Source: Ceratothoa steindachneri
Lineage: Eukaryota; Arthropoda; Malacostraca; Isopoda; Cymothoidae
Length of the DNA stretch: 64,000 nucleotides
Assembly: GCA_963969495.1 (NCBI GenBank)
Contig: OZ018328.1
Location: forward strand, 5,363,319 to 5,427,318
Reading direction: 5' to 3'
This document shows positions 10,190-21,068 of the stretch, piece after piece. Each line of letters begins with the position of its first letter. Position 1 is the first letter of the stretch. A program made the translations under genes and the position numbers. The notes under the pieces were generated by a model, which did not search any database, had not been told where the DNA came from, and was given only the letters and a program-made list of their open reading frames with translations.

Positions 10190-12680
10190 CGCAATTTCGC
10201 ACCCCGCGTCCGTGGCGGAATCTTTTGTGGACGCTTTCTCCGCATTCTCTAGCCGGGATGCTGCTCCGCTAGCATTCAATGCACGTCGTGATGTCGTGGA
10301 AGGCCGCCGGCTGGACTTTACCTCCAGAGGCGGAGAAACCTTTAACGACAAGTTTACTGTGAGTGAGTTGCGCTCCGCTCTCGCTTCGTGCGCGGACACC
10401 GCCCATGGTCCGGACGATGTCCCGTACGCCATGCTTCGACACCTGGGTTAACGAGGCGTGACCTTTCTGTTAAATTTGTTCAAAGGATTTTGGTAGCAGG
10501 TCTCGTCTCGGATTCCTGGCGAAACGTTATTGTGCTCGCCTATCACAAACCGGGGAGAGATCACTCTACTCCGGCCGGTTTCCGCCCAATCTCTAACCTC
10601 TTGCGTGTGCAAGTTGATGGAAAAATTGGTAAATGTTAGATTAGCCTTTTTTTCTGGACAGCGGAGGCCATGTGTCTTCTGCACAGTGCGGCTTCCGCAA
10701 GTTCTTCTCCACATCATATGCTCTGCTCCGACTGGAAAATGCCGTCTGCGGGGCCTTCCGGCGTAGACAGCACTACGCCACGGTGTTTTTTGATCTGGAG
10801 AAGGCCTATGATACCGCATGGCGTTACAGGATCATGGAGACTCTCAACACAAAGGGGTCGAGGGGACGCCTCCCAATCCTTATATGTACGGGTGTGTGGG
10901 GATGGGGGAGCCCTCTCCGGCCCAATGGAGGAGGAAGAGGGTGTCCCACAGGAAAGTGTCCTCAGTGTCACACTCTTTGCCCTGAGCATCAACGGCATCA
11001 CCTCGGTGCTGCCAGAAAATGTTCTCGCTACGCTCTACGTGGACGACCTTTCGATCTCTTTTGGTGCGGCTAAGATGCCAACTGTGGAGCGTCGACTCAA
11101 ACAGGCATTGAACCGCGTCTCTTGCTATTCTGAAGCACACAGGTTTTGGTTTTCCTTGGCCAAGACTAAGGTGGTGCAACTTTGCCACCATCCACGGCTT
11201 TCCCCCGAACCATATTTGTTTCTTAATGGGGTGCGCCTGGAAGTGGTTGAATCGCAATGTTTCCTTGGTCTTGTATTTGACCGACACCTCACCTGGGAGG
11301 CTCATATTCGCAGCCTTAGGGTCTCTTGTACCCGTGCCATGGATATTCTCCGTTCCGTGACGTTCAGCGCTTTGGGCGCTGATAGGTCTACTGCCTTACT
11401 TTTTTACCGATCCTTTGTTCGTTCGAAGCTCGACTACGGATGCGAGTTTTATGCATCCGCAGCTGAGCGTTTATTGCGGAAGGTAGACTCGATCCACCAC
11501 ACCGGCCTTCGCCTGGCGACCGGTGCCTTCGCACTTCCCCCATTGAGGGCTTACTAGTCGATGCTGGAGATATGACACTCGCTCTACGCCGTGCGCCGTG
11601 CATTATTCGCCTGTAAGCGCGAGCCCGGCTCCTCCCTCACTTGCCAATAGCTCTCACTGCATCCGCAGCTGATTTCGACGGTGCCTATGCCGCCGATAGA
11701 CGCCAGTCATACCCTAAGCCCTTTTGGCTTTAGGGATAGGAAACTCCTTCGAGAGCTAGGTATAGCTCTCGGGCCGGTGTCGTCCTTGTTCTGCCCAGGG
11801 GATAACCTGGAGGGTAGCACCTTTGGCTATTTGTCGCCACGCCTATACTCCCCCCAACCTTGTATAGTGCCGGGAGTATTGCGTTCCACCTTCTTGGAGC
11901 ACACCTCGTGCCACCCTGAAACTGTGCTAGAATATATGTATGGCACCAAGTCCCAAGAGAGGGTCGGCTTCCACGCCGTACCACCTCTGTTTGAAGTCAG
12001 CGCGGCTCAGCTAGGCGCTGCGTCTGTCTTCACGGCCGTGCTGGTGGCAATACACCACTCGGTACGGGAGATTACGCGACGTGCCCGGTTCGGAGACCCG
12101 ATTGTGATCTATAGCGACTCAGAAAGCGCCCTGAGTGCTCTCGGGGCATTGGAATCTCCGCATCCCCTGGTTCGCGATATCCATGACGCCAGGGTTTTTG
12201 CAAGCCGGTCGGATGTCGAGATTATCTTCTGCTGGGTTCCTGGACATATAAGAATTGCGGGAAATGAGCGCGGTGATGAGGCCGCGGACCAGCGACTACA
12301 TGACACGATTACGGGCAGCTCTTCGGGCTGCTTGGTAAAGAAGATGAGAGACGGTCGAAGGGAACTTAAAGTTGCGTGCCATTGCGCCGCAACTGTTCCT
12401 ATGGACCTATCCCCCAATGCCGCGAAGGCTTCAGGTTGCTTTCTGTCTTCTCCGAATTGGACACACTCGCGGGACGCACCTCCATTTGATGGAGCGCTCG
12501 CCAGCGCACTACTGTGAAGACTGCGTTGACCCCCAGACTGTTCGGCACATTCTTGTTGAATATCCCAGTCTGGGCGATCTCCGCGCACGTTACCTGTCTC
12601 GGTGCCGGGATGGGCGGGGTTGCTACCACCTGTCCATGGACTCAGGACGAGTTCTTGCACATTGACTGGTGGACTTATAG
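10190..12680 (+). pseudogene. LINE B ORF2: RT, RNase H, zinc knuckle
   Basis: The pre-RT linker (PASVAESFVDAFSAFSS, 10200) leads to FTVSELRSALASCADTAHGP and the RT core: TVFFDLEKAYDTAWRY (10780), GVPQESVLSVTLFALSING (10950) and the catalytic YVDDLSISFGAA at 11036-11047, intact. The thumb runs to about 11555. RNase H (11900-12330) keeps VIYSDSESALSAL and CWVPGHIRIAGNERGDEAAD, but the first catalytic block is degraded to EYMYGTKSQ. A zinc-knuckle end follows (CEDCVDPQTVRHILVEYP). Frame changes near 10450, 10670, 10880, 11560 and 12370 disable it. Confidence 0.85.
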
Positions 12681-12960
12681 ACTTTTGGTGGGAGGCCGGC
12701 CTTCTCCCCTTTATTTAACTATTGTTTTTTTTTGTAATTTAGTAGGCCGCACGATCCTGCGCCGGGGGGAGGCGGACCTCCCACCGACGCCAGAGCTTGT
12801 TTCCTGCTTATTGCCTTTTTTCTGTTTTATTTTTATTGATGTCTTTTATTTGTTTTTTAGCATCCTCTTTTAAAGATGCTTTATATTAGGCAATGTTGAA
12901 TACGGCGACTAATGCCCAAGTAGGCAGTCGCCAGATGAGCTCATAGAATTAAAAAAATAA
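12681..12960 (+). other. 3' UTR of LINE B with terminal stem-loop
   Basis: Near the end, GGCGACT (12904-12910) pairs with AGTCGCC (12926-12932), with a nested TGCC/GGCA inside, about 28 bases before the element end. The end is A-rich (GAATTAAAAAAATAA). Terminal stem-loops are used by some LINE RTs to recognise their RNA; that role here is inferred. Confidence 0.6.
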
Positions 12961-12974
12961 TCCTATCTAGTGGC
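12961..12974. repeat. Right target-site duplication of LINE B (14 bp)
   Basis: Exact copy of TCCTATCTAGTGGC at 8050-8063. Confidence 0.9.
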
Positions 12975-13480
12975 CCTGTTTTTGGACTCGGATATAGATT
13001 ATCCACTCTTTCTGTCGTTAGTTGGTCATCTGAAACCCCACTTGAAAAGGTTGATGTGCTTCACGTCAATAAATCATTTAAGTTTCTTTGTGGTGAAACC
13101 CGCTGGATGTGGTCAAGAGGTACCGGTGATATCGTGGTTGATGTAGCATCTTATTCAACACAACCTTGTCAGAAATCTCTTTTTTTTTCACTGCTGAAGT
13201 TCCCGCAATGCCGATCCCATCACATATGTGCACAGTGTGCCTAAAACTGCATTCTGCTAGAGTCCCAATTGCTACATTGATTTTAAAGTTTGAACGTCAA
13301 GTACTGGGCACCTTCGTGTCCAAGTAAGCCCCCTATGTTAAATTACAGAGAAGTTGCTTCAATTGACGGACTTTTAAAATTTACGCTTATTCAGAAGATC
13401 TTCGCTGATAAAGGAGGCACTCTATCCACTTCTTCCTATGACGTTTTTAAGAGAGCCCTGAGTATGCGCCTTATGTCGAA
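12975..13480 (+). pseudogene. Small LINE ORF1 remnant (jockey/I type)
   Basis: A short frame reads FKFLCGETRWMWSRGTGD and then IVVDVASYSTQ (13083-13160), resembling the RNA-recognition-like fold of jockey/I-type ORF1, where a 'F..L.G....SR.TGDI.V...S' pattern is common. No zinc knuckle or Pol follows before the 5' end of element E at 13613. It is a fragment with no assignable family. Confidence 0.35.
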
Positions 13481-13771
13481 CTAAACTTCCCTTGCACCCC
13501 TCTCGCCGGTGTAAGGGAGTTGAAGTAAGCAGAACTGCCATTCATCTAGCCTCGTCTCAGATATGCTGTTCACTATGATAAACATAATTGGGGGCACTGA
13601 GGAAAGCAGGTTAGAGGAGTAGCCCACTGTGGAACTCGGCGTCCGGGAAAGGGGGGAGCTCTATACCCCGGGAGCCCAGCGACGACCATAGAGGGAAGTT
13701 ACACCCGTCTCTATGTATGTCCGCTGCAGTTCTGATACCCAAACCCTCGAGGGGCGGCACCCCAGGTAGCG

Positions 13772-15541
13772 ATGGTTGATTCCGCACTAACAAACAAAAA
13801 GTCTGCTATACAATCATACTTCGTGATGCCTCCCCCGGGTTTACCCATCATCTCATTCCCCATCTGGCAGTTCACGCTCTTGAAAGCTCGCTTACAATGG
13901 GGTTGTTTTCCCAAAAGCGCTCTACTACAAAGAAAAGAATTTGGACCCACAGAAAGGGGCACAAGTATTAGGATTAAAGTTCCAGCTAATACTACGAAGA
14001 AGGAGCGACCCTACAGTTGTTACCCACCCCGAGGGGCCCCCCTTGGACAAAATGGGACCATCTGGGTCCCGCTGCGCACCATTAGTAGACACATCAGACC
14101 GAGCAGGGAGAAGACATTTGAAGTTGTCTTTGGGCGACTAAAGATTGGCATGATCAGGCTACTCGAGGTAACAACTGTTTACGTCACGATATGTGAAAAA
14201 GAAAAAGATTTCGAGGCAATGACTAAAGAAGAGGCAGTCAAAGTGCTCCTGAGATTAGCCTGCAGCCCGCCATCCCTCCGCAGGTCCAGACACACAGGAG
14301 TGTTATCTGCCGGAGGTTGGACTCTTGAATCGGCGAACATTCCGAGGAGGAGATAGTGCAGAATCAGAAATAGCCAAAGGTTATCGAAATAATAAAATTC
14401 ATAAATAAAAGAGAAAATAGCGACTGCAAACATGTGTTTAAGATTATTTCCAGCGACACATCTATGGCGAAGGAGGTCGGACTCCTACCTTTCAACGCCA
14501 AAATCAGCGTGGAACAGATTGAGAGGGAAGAATTCCACCCAACCCAATTCTGCTTCCGCTGTTATAAAATGGAGACACGCGCAACCAGAGCCTGCCAAGC
14601 GTCCCATGAGATATGCTCTAAATGCAGCGAACCAGGACACCACTGGAAGGACTGCAAGATCCCCCGCAAGAGGTGCGCAAACTGTGGGCAAGGTCAGCGA
14701 TCTATGACAATGGCCTGTCCCATGAAAAAGAAAATAATTAAGAAAAAGATGCTGCAGAGCAAACGGGAGGAAGCTAGGAAAGCGAACACAACCTATGCAT
14801 AGGTCAGCAAGGCGGCATACACCAAGACAGAAAATAGAAAAAAAAGTATTAAAATAAAATGAAAATTGAACAAAAATATCGACTTATACCCTGTACACGC
14901 ACGTCAGGAACTTGACGCAGCCAGGGACATTTGCGAAAATGCTGAATCAGATGCTTGCGAAGAACGGCATGAACGAGATGTGGTTCCCTGATGACCCCCC
15001 CCCCCCTCCCCATCAGGGGATGTTCTTCAACTGCAAATGGTCCCAAACCATAAACCTGAAGAGGCGCAAGGAGCAAAACGACCGGATCCGAGAATAAAGG
15101 CATAAAAGGAAATGGAGGTTGCTGCCAAAACGGCAAATCTCCCCAAACAAACTAAGAAAAAAAAAAAAAGATAGCAGAAGAGGAATCTTCAGATTCCACA
15201 GACTCCTCGGACTCCTCAGGCACAAAACTCACAACCAAGGAAGGCCGCCGAGTGAAAGTAAAGAGAGAGGCTAAGAGATGCTCGATGCAGATGAGATCAA
15301 CCTTTCAGTATATGCATCTGAGCAGGTCCCCTTCCCAAAGGACATGAATGCAAACAAAATCTTCGTTGACATCATAAAATGATACTATAAGTGCGAGTAC
15401 GACTAACAAACTGTCGAGGAAGCACTCATCAACCAAAATGATACCTTTTACCGGCAAACATTTGAAGAACTCACCATGGCAGAATTTAAAAAAAGAGAAA
15501 CGGAGAAAAAGCGCTATTTTACCAAGAAACACTAGAAGACA
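13772..15541 (+). pseudogene. Family E ORF1 (zinc-knuckle protein)
   Basis: The N-terminal half (to 14356) contains RTISRHIRPSREKTFEVVFG and ICEKEKDFEAMTKEEAV, matching the other E copy closely (RTISRSSRLSPDKVFEVVYG). A second frame (14434-14802) has three Cys knuckles: CFRCYKMETRATRAC, CSKCSEPGHHWKDC (a proper CCHC) and CANCGQGQRSMTMAC. Weak C-terminal matches continue to about 15535 with stops (for example MLNQMLAKNGMNEMWF near 14945). It binds RNA by analogy with other LINE ORF1 proteins. Inactive through frameshifts near 14360 and 14805. Confidence 0.75.
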
Positions 15542-15550
15542 GGCAAACGA

Positions 15551-15790
15551 ATGGAAAACCAAAACAACAGGTTGAGAATAGTGACACTCAATGTCAATGG
15601 ATAGGGAGGGGGGAGCATATTTCGTGTACTCTACCCAGACATAATATTGCTTACAGAGCACGGTATCGACACAACATTCTCCACCTAAAGATACCGGGCT
15701 ACAGAGTTGTCACTAAAAAACATTCTCAAGAGAGGTTTGACGTTGCTGCTATGGTATTGGTTATTAGTGGGATTGATTTTAGTTAATAAA
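15551..15790 (+). pseudogene. Family E ORF2 start, truncated endonuclease
   Basis: MENQNNRLRIVTLNVNG at 15551 and then DIILLTEHGIDTT match the start of the AP endonuclease in the other E copy (MENPNNRLRILTLNVNG). A stop follows NVNG, and homology ends near 15790 in AT-rich DNA. Confidence 0.7.
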
Positions 15791-16229
15791 TCAGCCTAGA
15801 TAGCTAATTGAAAACCATTACCATAATTTTGTTGAATTGGATGGAATAGTCGTCTGCTAATATTTAGGCCTAACGACTGACGTGAACTGAATTTGACAAA
15901 ACTTCGATGGCTAGGGTTATAGGAAAATGGACGATAACAAAATATATATTTATAAAAGTAACGAATGCAAAATGAAAAAAATGAATTAGGAATTAACAAG
16001 TGAGCGGTAATTACAATTATAGAAATGAATAAGTTAATTAAATTGAGAACTGTTAAGGAATACAACGTAAATATAATTGAAATATAGATTACAAGATGGT
16101 ATTAAATGATGAGATTATAGAATGGTATTACAGGTATAATTGACTTGTAAACAGGATGGGAAGTGTAGGATAGTATTGATGACTTGTGAGGAAGGCAGTG
16201 AAATATAACGTAACGAGAAGTCTCAGATT
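15791..16229. other. AT-rich spacer
   Basis: No gene. It ends with a perfect inverted repeat, GAAGTCTCAGA (16217-16227) and TCTGAGACTTC (16230-16240) with a two-base loop, at the 5' boundary of LINE F. Confidence 0.5.
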
Positions 16230-16241
16230 TCTGAGACTTCA

Positions 16242-16748
16242 GTCGTTGCCCTTATGGTAAGTGGCAACGACCTCTACCTCAGAGGAGGTAGGGTAGGCCG
16301 TACAGGCGAGATTATGAAGACGGTGATGGGCGCTGTCGACGACTGTGGATTGAAAACCCGCAGACGCGTCGTGGTCGGGATGCTCCCGAGGTGGGGTCCA
16401 AGCCGAACTGCCCACATGAGGAACATGTCGCTAAACCGGCGCCTTGCAGACCTCTGTACGGCGGAGGGTGTCTTTTTTGTTGACCCGTACGCCGTATTCT
16501 GTGGTAGAAAAGACCTCTACCAAAGGGATGGGGTGCACCTCTGCTTTAAGGGAAAGGCTTTCCTAGCCAACCTCATCCAGGATGTCGTGGAGCACACCCA
16601 AAGGAGTGTCCGGCCCATTGGGAAGGCGGACGTACGCCAGTACGCCCGAGTTACTCCCCAAACAACCTTCTCGGAGGTTGTCAAAAATGGTGCCACCGCG
16701 ACAACCAAGAAGCCGGGAAACGGAAGAGTATACGGGGTCCTACATTAG
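16242..16748 (+). pseudogene. CR1-like ORF1, SGNH/GDSL esterase domain
   Basis: The frame opens already inside the domain, so the element is 5'-truncated. VSGNDLYLRGGRVGR carries the block-III Gly-Asn-Asp, and LYQRDGVHLCFKGKAFL carries the block-V Asp and His that complete the SGNH catalytic set; VVVGMLPRWGPSR and GVFFVDPY lie between, in the family order. The catalytic Ser block (GDS) is upstream of the truncation and absent. Esterase ORF1 domains are known in CR1 LINEs and are thought to act on lipids or membranes. A Thr/Lys-rich tail ends at 16748, eight bases before the ORF2-like frame. The remaining frame is unbroken. Confidence 0.8.
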
Positions 16749-16755
16749 GGGACTC

Positions 16756-19514
16756 CCTGAAAGTTCTTCGGCTCAATGCGAGGTCCACCAGGAACAAGTT
16801 TACTGGGCTCCGTGGCCTCGTACCGACGGAAGAACCCGAAATGGTAGCCATAACAGAATCATGGTTAAAAACATCAAACCGAGACTTTGAAGGCGAATTC
16901 ACGGTTCCTGGCTACCAACTCTTCCACAAAGATAGGCCAGACAGAGAGGGTAGCGGTGTAATGTTGTATGTCAATGATACAATCAAATCTACAAACTACA
17001 ACATTATATCCGATCACGAGCTTCTAGGCGTTGACCTAGAGATAGGTCCTGTCAGATACAGGACCCTGGTGCTTTACAGCCCCCCTTTCCAACCCGTTGA
17101 AAAGGACAGGGAACTGTAACAGCTGCTGGGTGAGCTTGTTCAAGGCAGAGTGTGCATCGTTATGGGCGACTTCAACAGACAAGTTGACTGGGAAACCAGA
17201 GCAGCCTGTGGCGAGAGCGCGCTACTCCTGGAGTTCGCCAACAACGAGTTCCTCACTCAATGGGTCAGAGAACCGATGAGAGGTGACAATATCCTCGACT
17301 TGGTCTTCACCTCTGAGGATGATATCGTTGAGGATCTCTCTGTAGGCAAAGAGCTCGGTGGCAGTGATCACCAGCTAATTTTGATTTAGCGTCAAGATCC
17401 CGAAGGTAAGGTCTGCTGCCAGTCAATCAAGGAAACTTGACTTGAGAAGAGCAGACTTTGCGAGCCTTCGTGCTGGGCTGACTGATGTAAGGCTAGCGGT
17501 ATGCGAAGATGTTGAGGATTCGTGGAACAATTTCAAAAATGTGTTCATGAGTCTTCAATCAAGTTGCATCCCTCTGAAATGCCTCTGTCAGTCTTCTGTT
17601 CAACCAAAGTGGTTCAATCGAGAAATCGGCCAACTGCTTAGGGAGAAGAGAAATGCGTACAGGCGATTGAAGATCTCGGGTGCCTTTGACGAGTACTGGA
17701 GGCTAGCCAGAAAAGTGAAGTCCAGCATAAGGGCGGCTAGGCGTTCTGAGGAACTCTGAGTGGCAAGACTCTGCAAGGAGAATCCCAAGGAGTTCTTCGG
17801 CTATGTAAATAGCCGTAAACCAATCCATCGTAGGATTGGGCCCTTAGTGGACGAGGAGGGTGCATTAACTCAGTCAGATGCAGAAAATCCTAACCTGCTC
17901 AATGACTACTTCTCTTCAGTGTTTACTAAAGAGTGTGGTGTCATCCCCCAGCCCACGGATTCCGACTCGGGGGAAAAGCTGGAGCTAATGGACTTCACCG
18001 AAGGAGAAATAAAGAAAAAGATCGCTGACCTAAAGACGAATAAGTCCCCAGACCGGATGGGTTTCTTTCTATCCAAGGTGTTAAAGGAAGTGTGCGATAA
18101 GGTATCACGACATCTGTGCGCTATCTTTAACATGTCAATCCGGTCCGGATGCGTTCCTAGAGACTGGCGTGAGGCGGAGGTGACTCCGATCTTCAAGAAA
18201 GGAGACCCCTGCCATCCGTCAAACTACCGACCCATCAGTTTGACTTCGATAGTCGGTAAACTCATGGAAAGCATGATAGTGGACAAGATAACGTCTTATT
18301 TAGAGTGAAACCTGCTACTGAAGAGTTCCCAGCACGGCTTCTGAAGGCAACGGTCATGCCTGTCGAACCTTGTGGAATTCTTCCACTTCGTTTTCAGTGA
18401 GCACGATCGGGACAAGGCGGTGGATGTGGTCTACTTAGACTTTCAGAAAGCCTTTGATAAGGTACCACACCGCCGCCTTCTCCGGAAAGTGCGAGCACTG
18501 GGCATAGATGGAAAGGTAGCCGGCTGGATCGAGGACTGGCTAAGTGGCAGACGGCAAAGGGTGGTGGTGAATGGACAGTCTTCTGAGTGGGTGCCTGTTA
18601 CTAGTGGGGTGCCTCAAGGTTCTGTCCTGGGACCACTACTATTCATCATCTACGTCAACGACATGGACGGTGACATGGTTGCCAAGATTTCCAAATTTGC
18701 CGACAATACCAAGCTTGGTATGAACGTTGCAAAGGATGGAAATACTGCCTGCCTGCAGGAAGATCTTGGGAAGATTGGGGAGTGGTCGGACACGTGACAA
18801 ATGCCTTTTAACGTGAACAAATGCAAAGTGATGCATATCGGCCACCGAAACCCCAAATCTCAGTACATCCTTAAGGGCACTGCCCTTGAATCGAGTGACA
18901 CTGAGAAGGACTTGGGTGTAACTATCATTTCTGACCTCAAGTTCTCGAAACAGTGCATCGAGGCAGAGAAGAAAGCCCAAAGGATGTTAGGCTACATAAA
19001 GCGCCAGTTTGGATACCGTAACAAGGAGATAGTACTTTGTCTGTACAACTCCCTCGTTCGGCCGCACCTGGAGTATGCCTTACAATTTTGGAGTCCTTCG
19101 TTTCGAAAGGACATCGCAAGGTTGGAACGCGTACAAGCTAGGGCAACCAAACTGATTCCCTCTATCCGACATAAAAGTTATGAGGAAAGACTAAGGGAAT
19201 TAGATCTGTTCTCGCTGGAAACCCGTAGACTGCGTGGTCAGCTCATCGAGTTTTTCAAAATACTTCGAGGGTTCGACAATGTTGACTACCGGCATATTTT
19301 CACACTGAGTGAGAACAGAACGCGCAATCACGGCTTCAAACTTGAACTGAAGCGTTACACCTGCAATCGGTGTGGAATTTTTTTTACCTACAGTATTTGC
19401 GGTAAGTGGAACGCACTTCCAGTTGAAGTTGACAACAGTGAATCTGTTGACCAGTTCAAGTCCAGACTAGACAAAGTCTTGAAAAGTGGCCGTTTAAGGA
19501 CGCAAAACAATTGA
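16756..19514 (+). pseudogene. CR1-like ORF2: endonuclease and RT
   Basis: Endonuclease: LNARSTRNKFTGL (16770), AITESWLK, VCIVMGDFNRQVDWE (17150) and ELGGSDHQLILI (17350). RT: KSPDRMGFFLSKVLKE, PIFKKGDPCHPSNYRPISLT, VDVVYLDFQKAFDKVPHRR (18420), [20 protein letters not shown], then KFADNTKLG where FADD is expected, so the second catalytic Asp is Asn (codons 18702-18707). The thumb and C-terminal domain run to 19514. In-frame stops occur at about 17118, 17387, 17758, 18306 and 18795, with few frameshifts, so this is a fairly young but dead copy. It nicks and primes at target DNA by family analogy. Confidence 0.87.
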
Positions 19515-19849
19515 GCAGCCATGTGCCTACTCGATTGCTAGTCCAAAGATAGCTTCTTTGAATGGACCGTAAGGTCTCCTAGGGTACTTTCTTTCCTTGT
19601 AACTCCTTGTAATGCAATGTATGAAAGTAATGAAAAGTAGAGTGAAATGTAAGGTAAGATAAGATAACTAAAATAAGGTAACTATGATGGACTGTGAAAT
19701 GGGATCTACAATGAGAGAAGTAACTAAAATTAGGACCTACTCTCGTATGGCAGCTTGCAGAGAATAAGTTCTAGAGGATTTATAACTGACCTTGATTTGG
19801 GGTAAAGTGGAGCACGAATGAATAGGTTACTGCTTCAAAGCACGCCTTT
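19515..19849 (+). other. 3' UTR of LINE F and junction to E piece 2
   Basis: AT-rich, no gene. The F tail has short imperfect repeats (GGTAAGATAAGATAAC near 19652). No clean 8-base CR1 terminal repeat is seen. E homology resumes near 19850-19880. Confidence 0.45.
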
Positions 19850-21068
19850 AGCTGCCCTCTTTGGAGCAGTCACCCATTTATTCGACAGGGTACAAAACTC
19901 CTTCACAACCCAGATGGACCGAGGAGAGAAAGAGCTCTCCAGTGCGCACAGGGAGGTGTATGAAGAAATACGAAGAGCAGGTGTGAGTCGGGAAAGAATC
20001 TCGCTGCTACGACGCCTGAGTGGAGAACTGAAGCAGGCTATAAACCAATAGCATGCCTAAATCTGGGAGACGGCCTTATAGGCAGGGTAGACAGCGAGGT
20101 GAATCTCGAAAAATTCTGGCGACAAGTGGAGAAACTAAAAGGCTTTCCAAGTAGAGAAAAAACAGGCATCAAGGAAGGCGATGACTACTTGGAGGATCCA
20201 GCTGCCCTGGAAGAGAGGTTCCGCACGTTCTGGAAGAAAATCTTCTCAATTACACATGAGGATGGTGCGGAATTCGAAGGTCAGCTGATTGATGATCTTA
20301 ATCTGGTTATACATCGAACGCACCTACAAGCCCACGTCAACGAAGGGAGGGAGATGGTGGACCTTGGCCGATCGATAACAACAGAAGAGGTCATGCCAAC
20401 TGTGAAAACCTTTAAACAAAAGGAACCAGGCTAGATGGGCATCACTAAAAATTATTTGGTGCATGCCCCCTGGCAGATCATTCAGAGAATTATGAACATC
20501 TACAACGCTTTCCTGAATGCGGGCTACTTCTCCGACGGTCTAAAAATGGCCAAAATTATTTTTATTCCTAAAGGGAAGAAGCACCCTGATCAACTAGTGG
20601 ATTACAGAACATATCTTTATTAGATTTCGTGGGCAAAGTCCAAGAGAAGCTTTTAGCTACCAGGCTCTAAGACCAGCTAACCGAGCTGGAAGCCCACAAC
20701 TCTCAGCAACATGGGTTCCACAAGAGAAGGGCGACTGACACAGCCCTCGCCTTTCTCACTGAAAAACGCGCCCATTGCAAAAAATGAAGGGAAATACGTA
20801 GACGTTGTGTTGCTTGATGTAGAAAAGTCCTTTGATAAGGTTTGGTTGAAAGGTATACAACACAATATATTAGGCATTCAGCTAAACCCGGTCCCGGAAA
20901 GGGTCCTCTGTGACTACATTATGGAAAGGAAAGCCCAAATATCCATCGAGTGCTTCAGAGGACCCGAGTTCGAACTCGAGGCGCGTGTTCCACAAGGTAG
21001 CTGTCTGAGTCCACTGTTGTACCTAGTGTACACATTAGACTTACCTGCTCCAGTTGGGAAGGATGTGA
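19850..21068 (+). mobile_element. LINE family E, piece 2 (pre-RT linker and RT)
   Basis: From CAAAACTCCTTCACAACCCA (about 19891) the sequence matches the minus-strand E copy at 43650 and below, continuing through the RT until the gypsy LTR begins at 21069. It continues the element begun at 13613. Confidence 0.78.
19880..21068 (+). pseudogene. Family E ORF2, linker and reverse transcriptase
   Basis: The linker contains EKFWRQVEKLKGFPSREKTG (20102) and DPAALEERFRTFWKKIFSI; the same words occur in the other E copy (DKFWRLVRKLKGLPSRENTS). RT fingers show SDGLKMAKIIFIPKGKKHPD, then EKLLATRL, QHGFHKRR, VVLLDVEKSFDKVWLKGI (20800, first catalytic Asp) and ARVPQGSCLSPLLYLVYTLD (20980). The YADD block should follow but the gypsy LTR cuts in after PAPVGKDVM. 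Frameshifts near 20050, 20435 and 20640 break it. Confidence 0.8.

Larger units (their letters stand above)
8064..12960 (+). mobile_element. I-like LINE 'B' with 14-bp TSD, endonuclease deleted
   Basis: Exact TSDs fix the ends at 8064 and 12960. Inside: GC-rich 5' UTR and poorly conserved start (8064-8886), ORF1 (8887-10180), RT, RNase H and zinc knuckle (10190-12680), a 3' UTR with a terminal stem-loop and a short A-rich tail. The endonuclease is missing: the end of ORF1 joins the pre-RT linker near 10185. Two further copies, C (31660) and D (62345), are in this window; C retains endonuclease sequence. Confidence 0.88.
13613..15790 (+). mobile_element. LINE family E, piece 1 (5' UTR, ORF1, ORF2 start)
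   Basis: 5' UTR, ORF1 and the beginning of ORF2 align, in order, with the minus-strand E copy at 46510-44300: the shared motifs CCACTGTG, GGGGCGGCAC and GGCAGTTCACG fix the 5' ends. It breaks off in the endonuclease near 15790. The missing parts appear, in order and on the same strand, at 19850-21068 and 27745-28690, so this is probably one insertion later split. Confidence 0.8.
16230..19790 (+). mobile_element. CR1-like LINE 'F' (esterase ORF1 + ORF2)
   Basis: A 5'-truncated ORF1 with SGNH/GDSL esterase motifs is followed by a nearly complete ORF2 (endonuclease, RT). This pairing is characteristic of CR1-clade LINEs. The 3' UTR (19515-19790) is AT-rich with repeated GTAAGATAAGATAAC-like words. 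It sits between pieces 1 and 2 of the same-strand element E. Confidence 0.85.

Noticed and set aside
12109..12660. Minus-strand 183-codon frame
   Set aside because: Antisense of the RNase H and zinc-knuckle part of LINE B; the plus strand carries the motifs.
16254..16748. Host GDSL esterase gene
   Set aside because: It is followed within 8 bases by a CR1-type endonuclease-RT frame, so it is the LINE ORF1.
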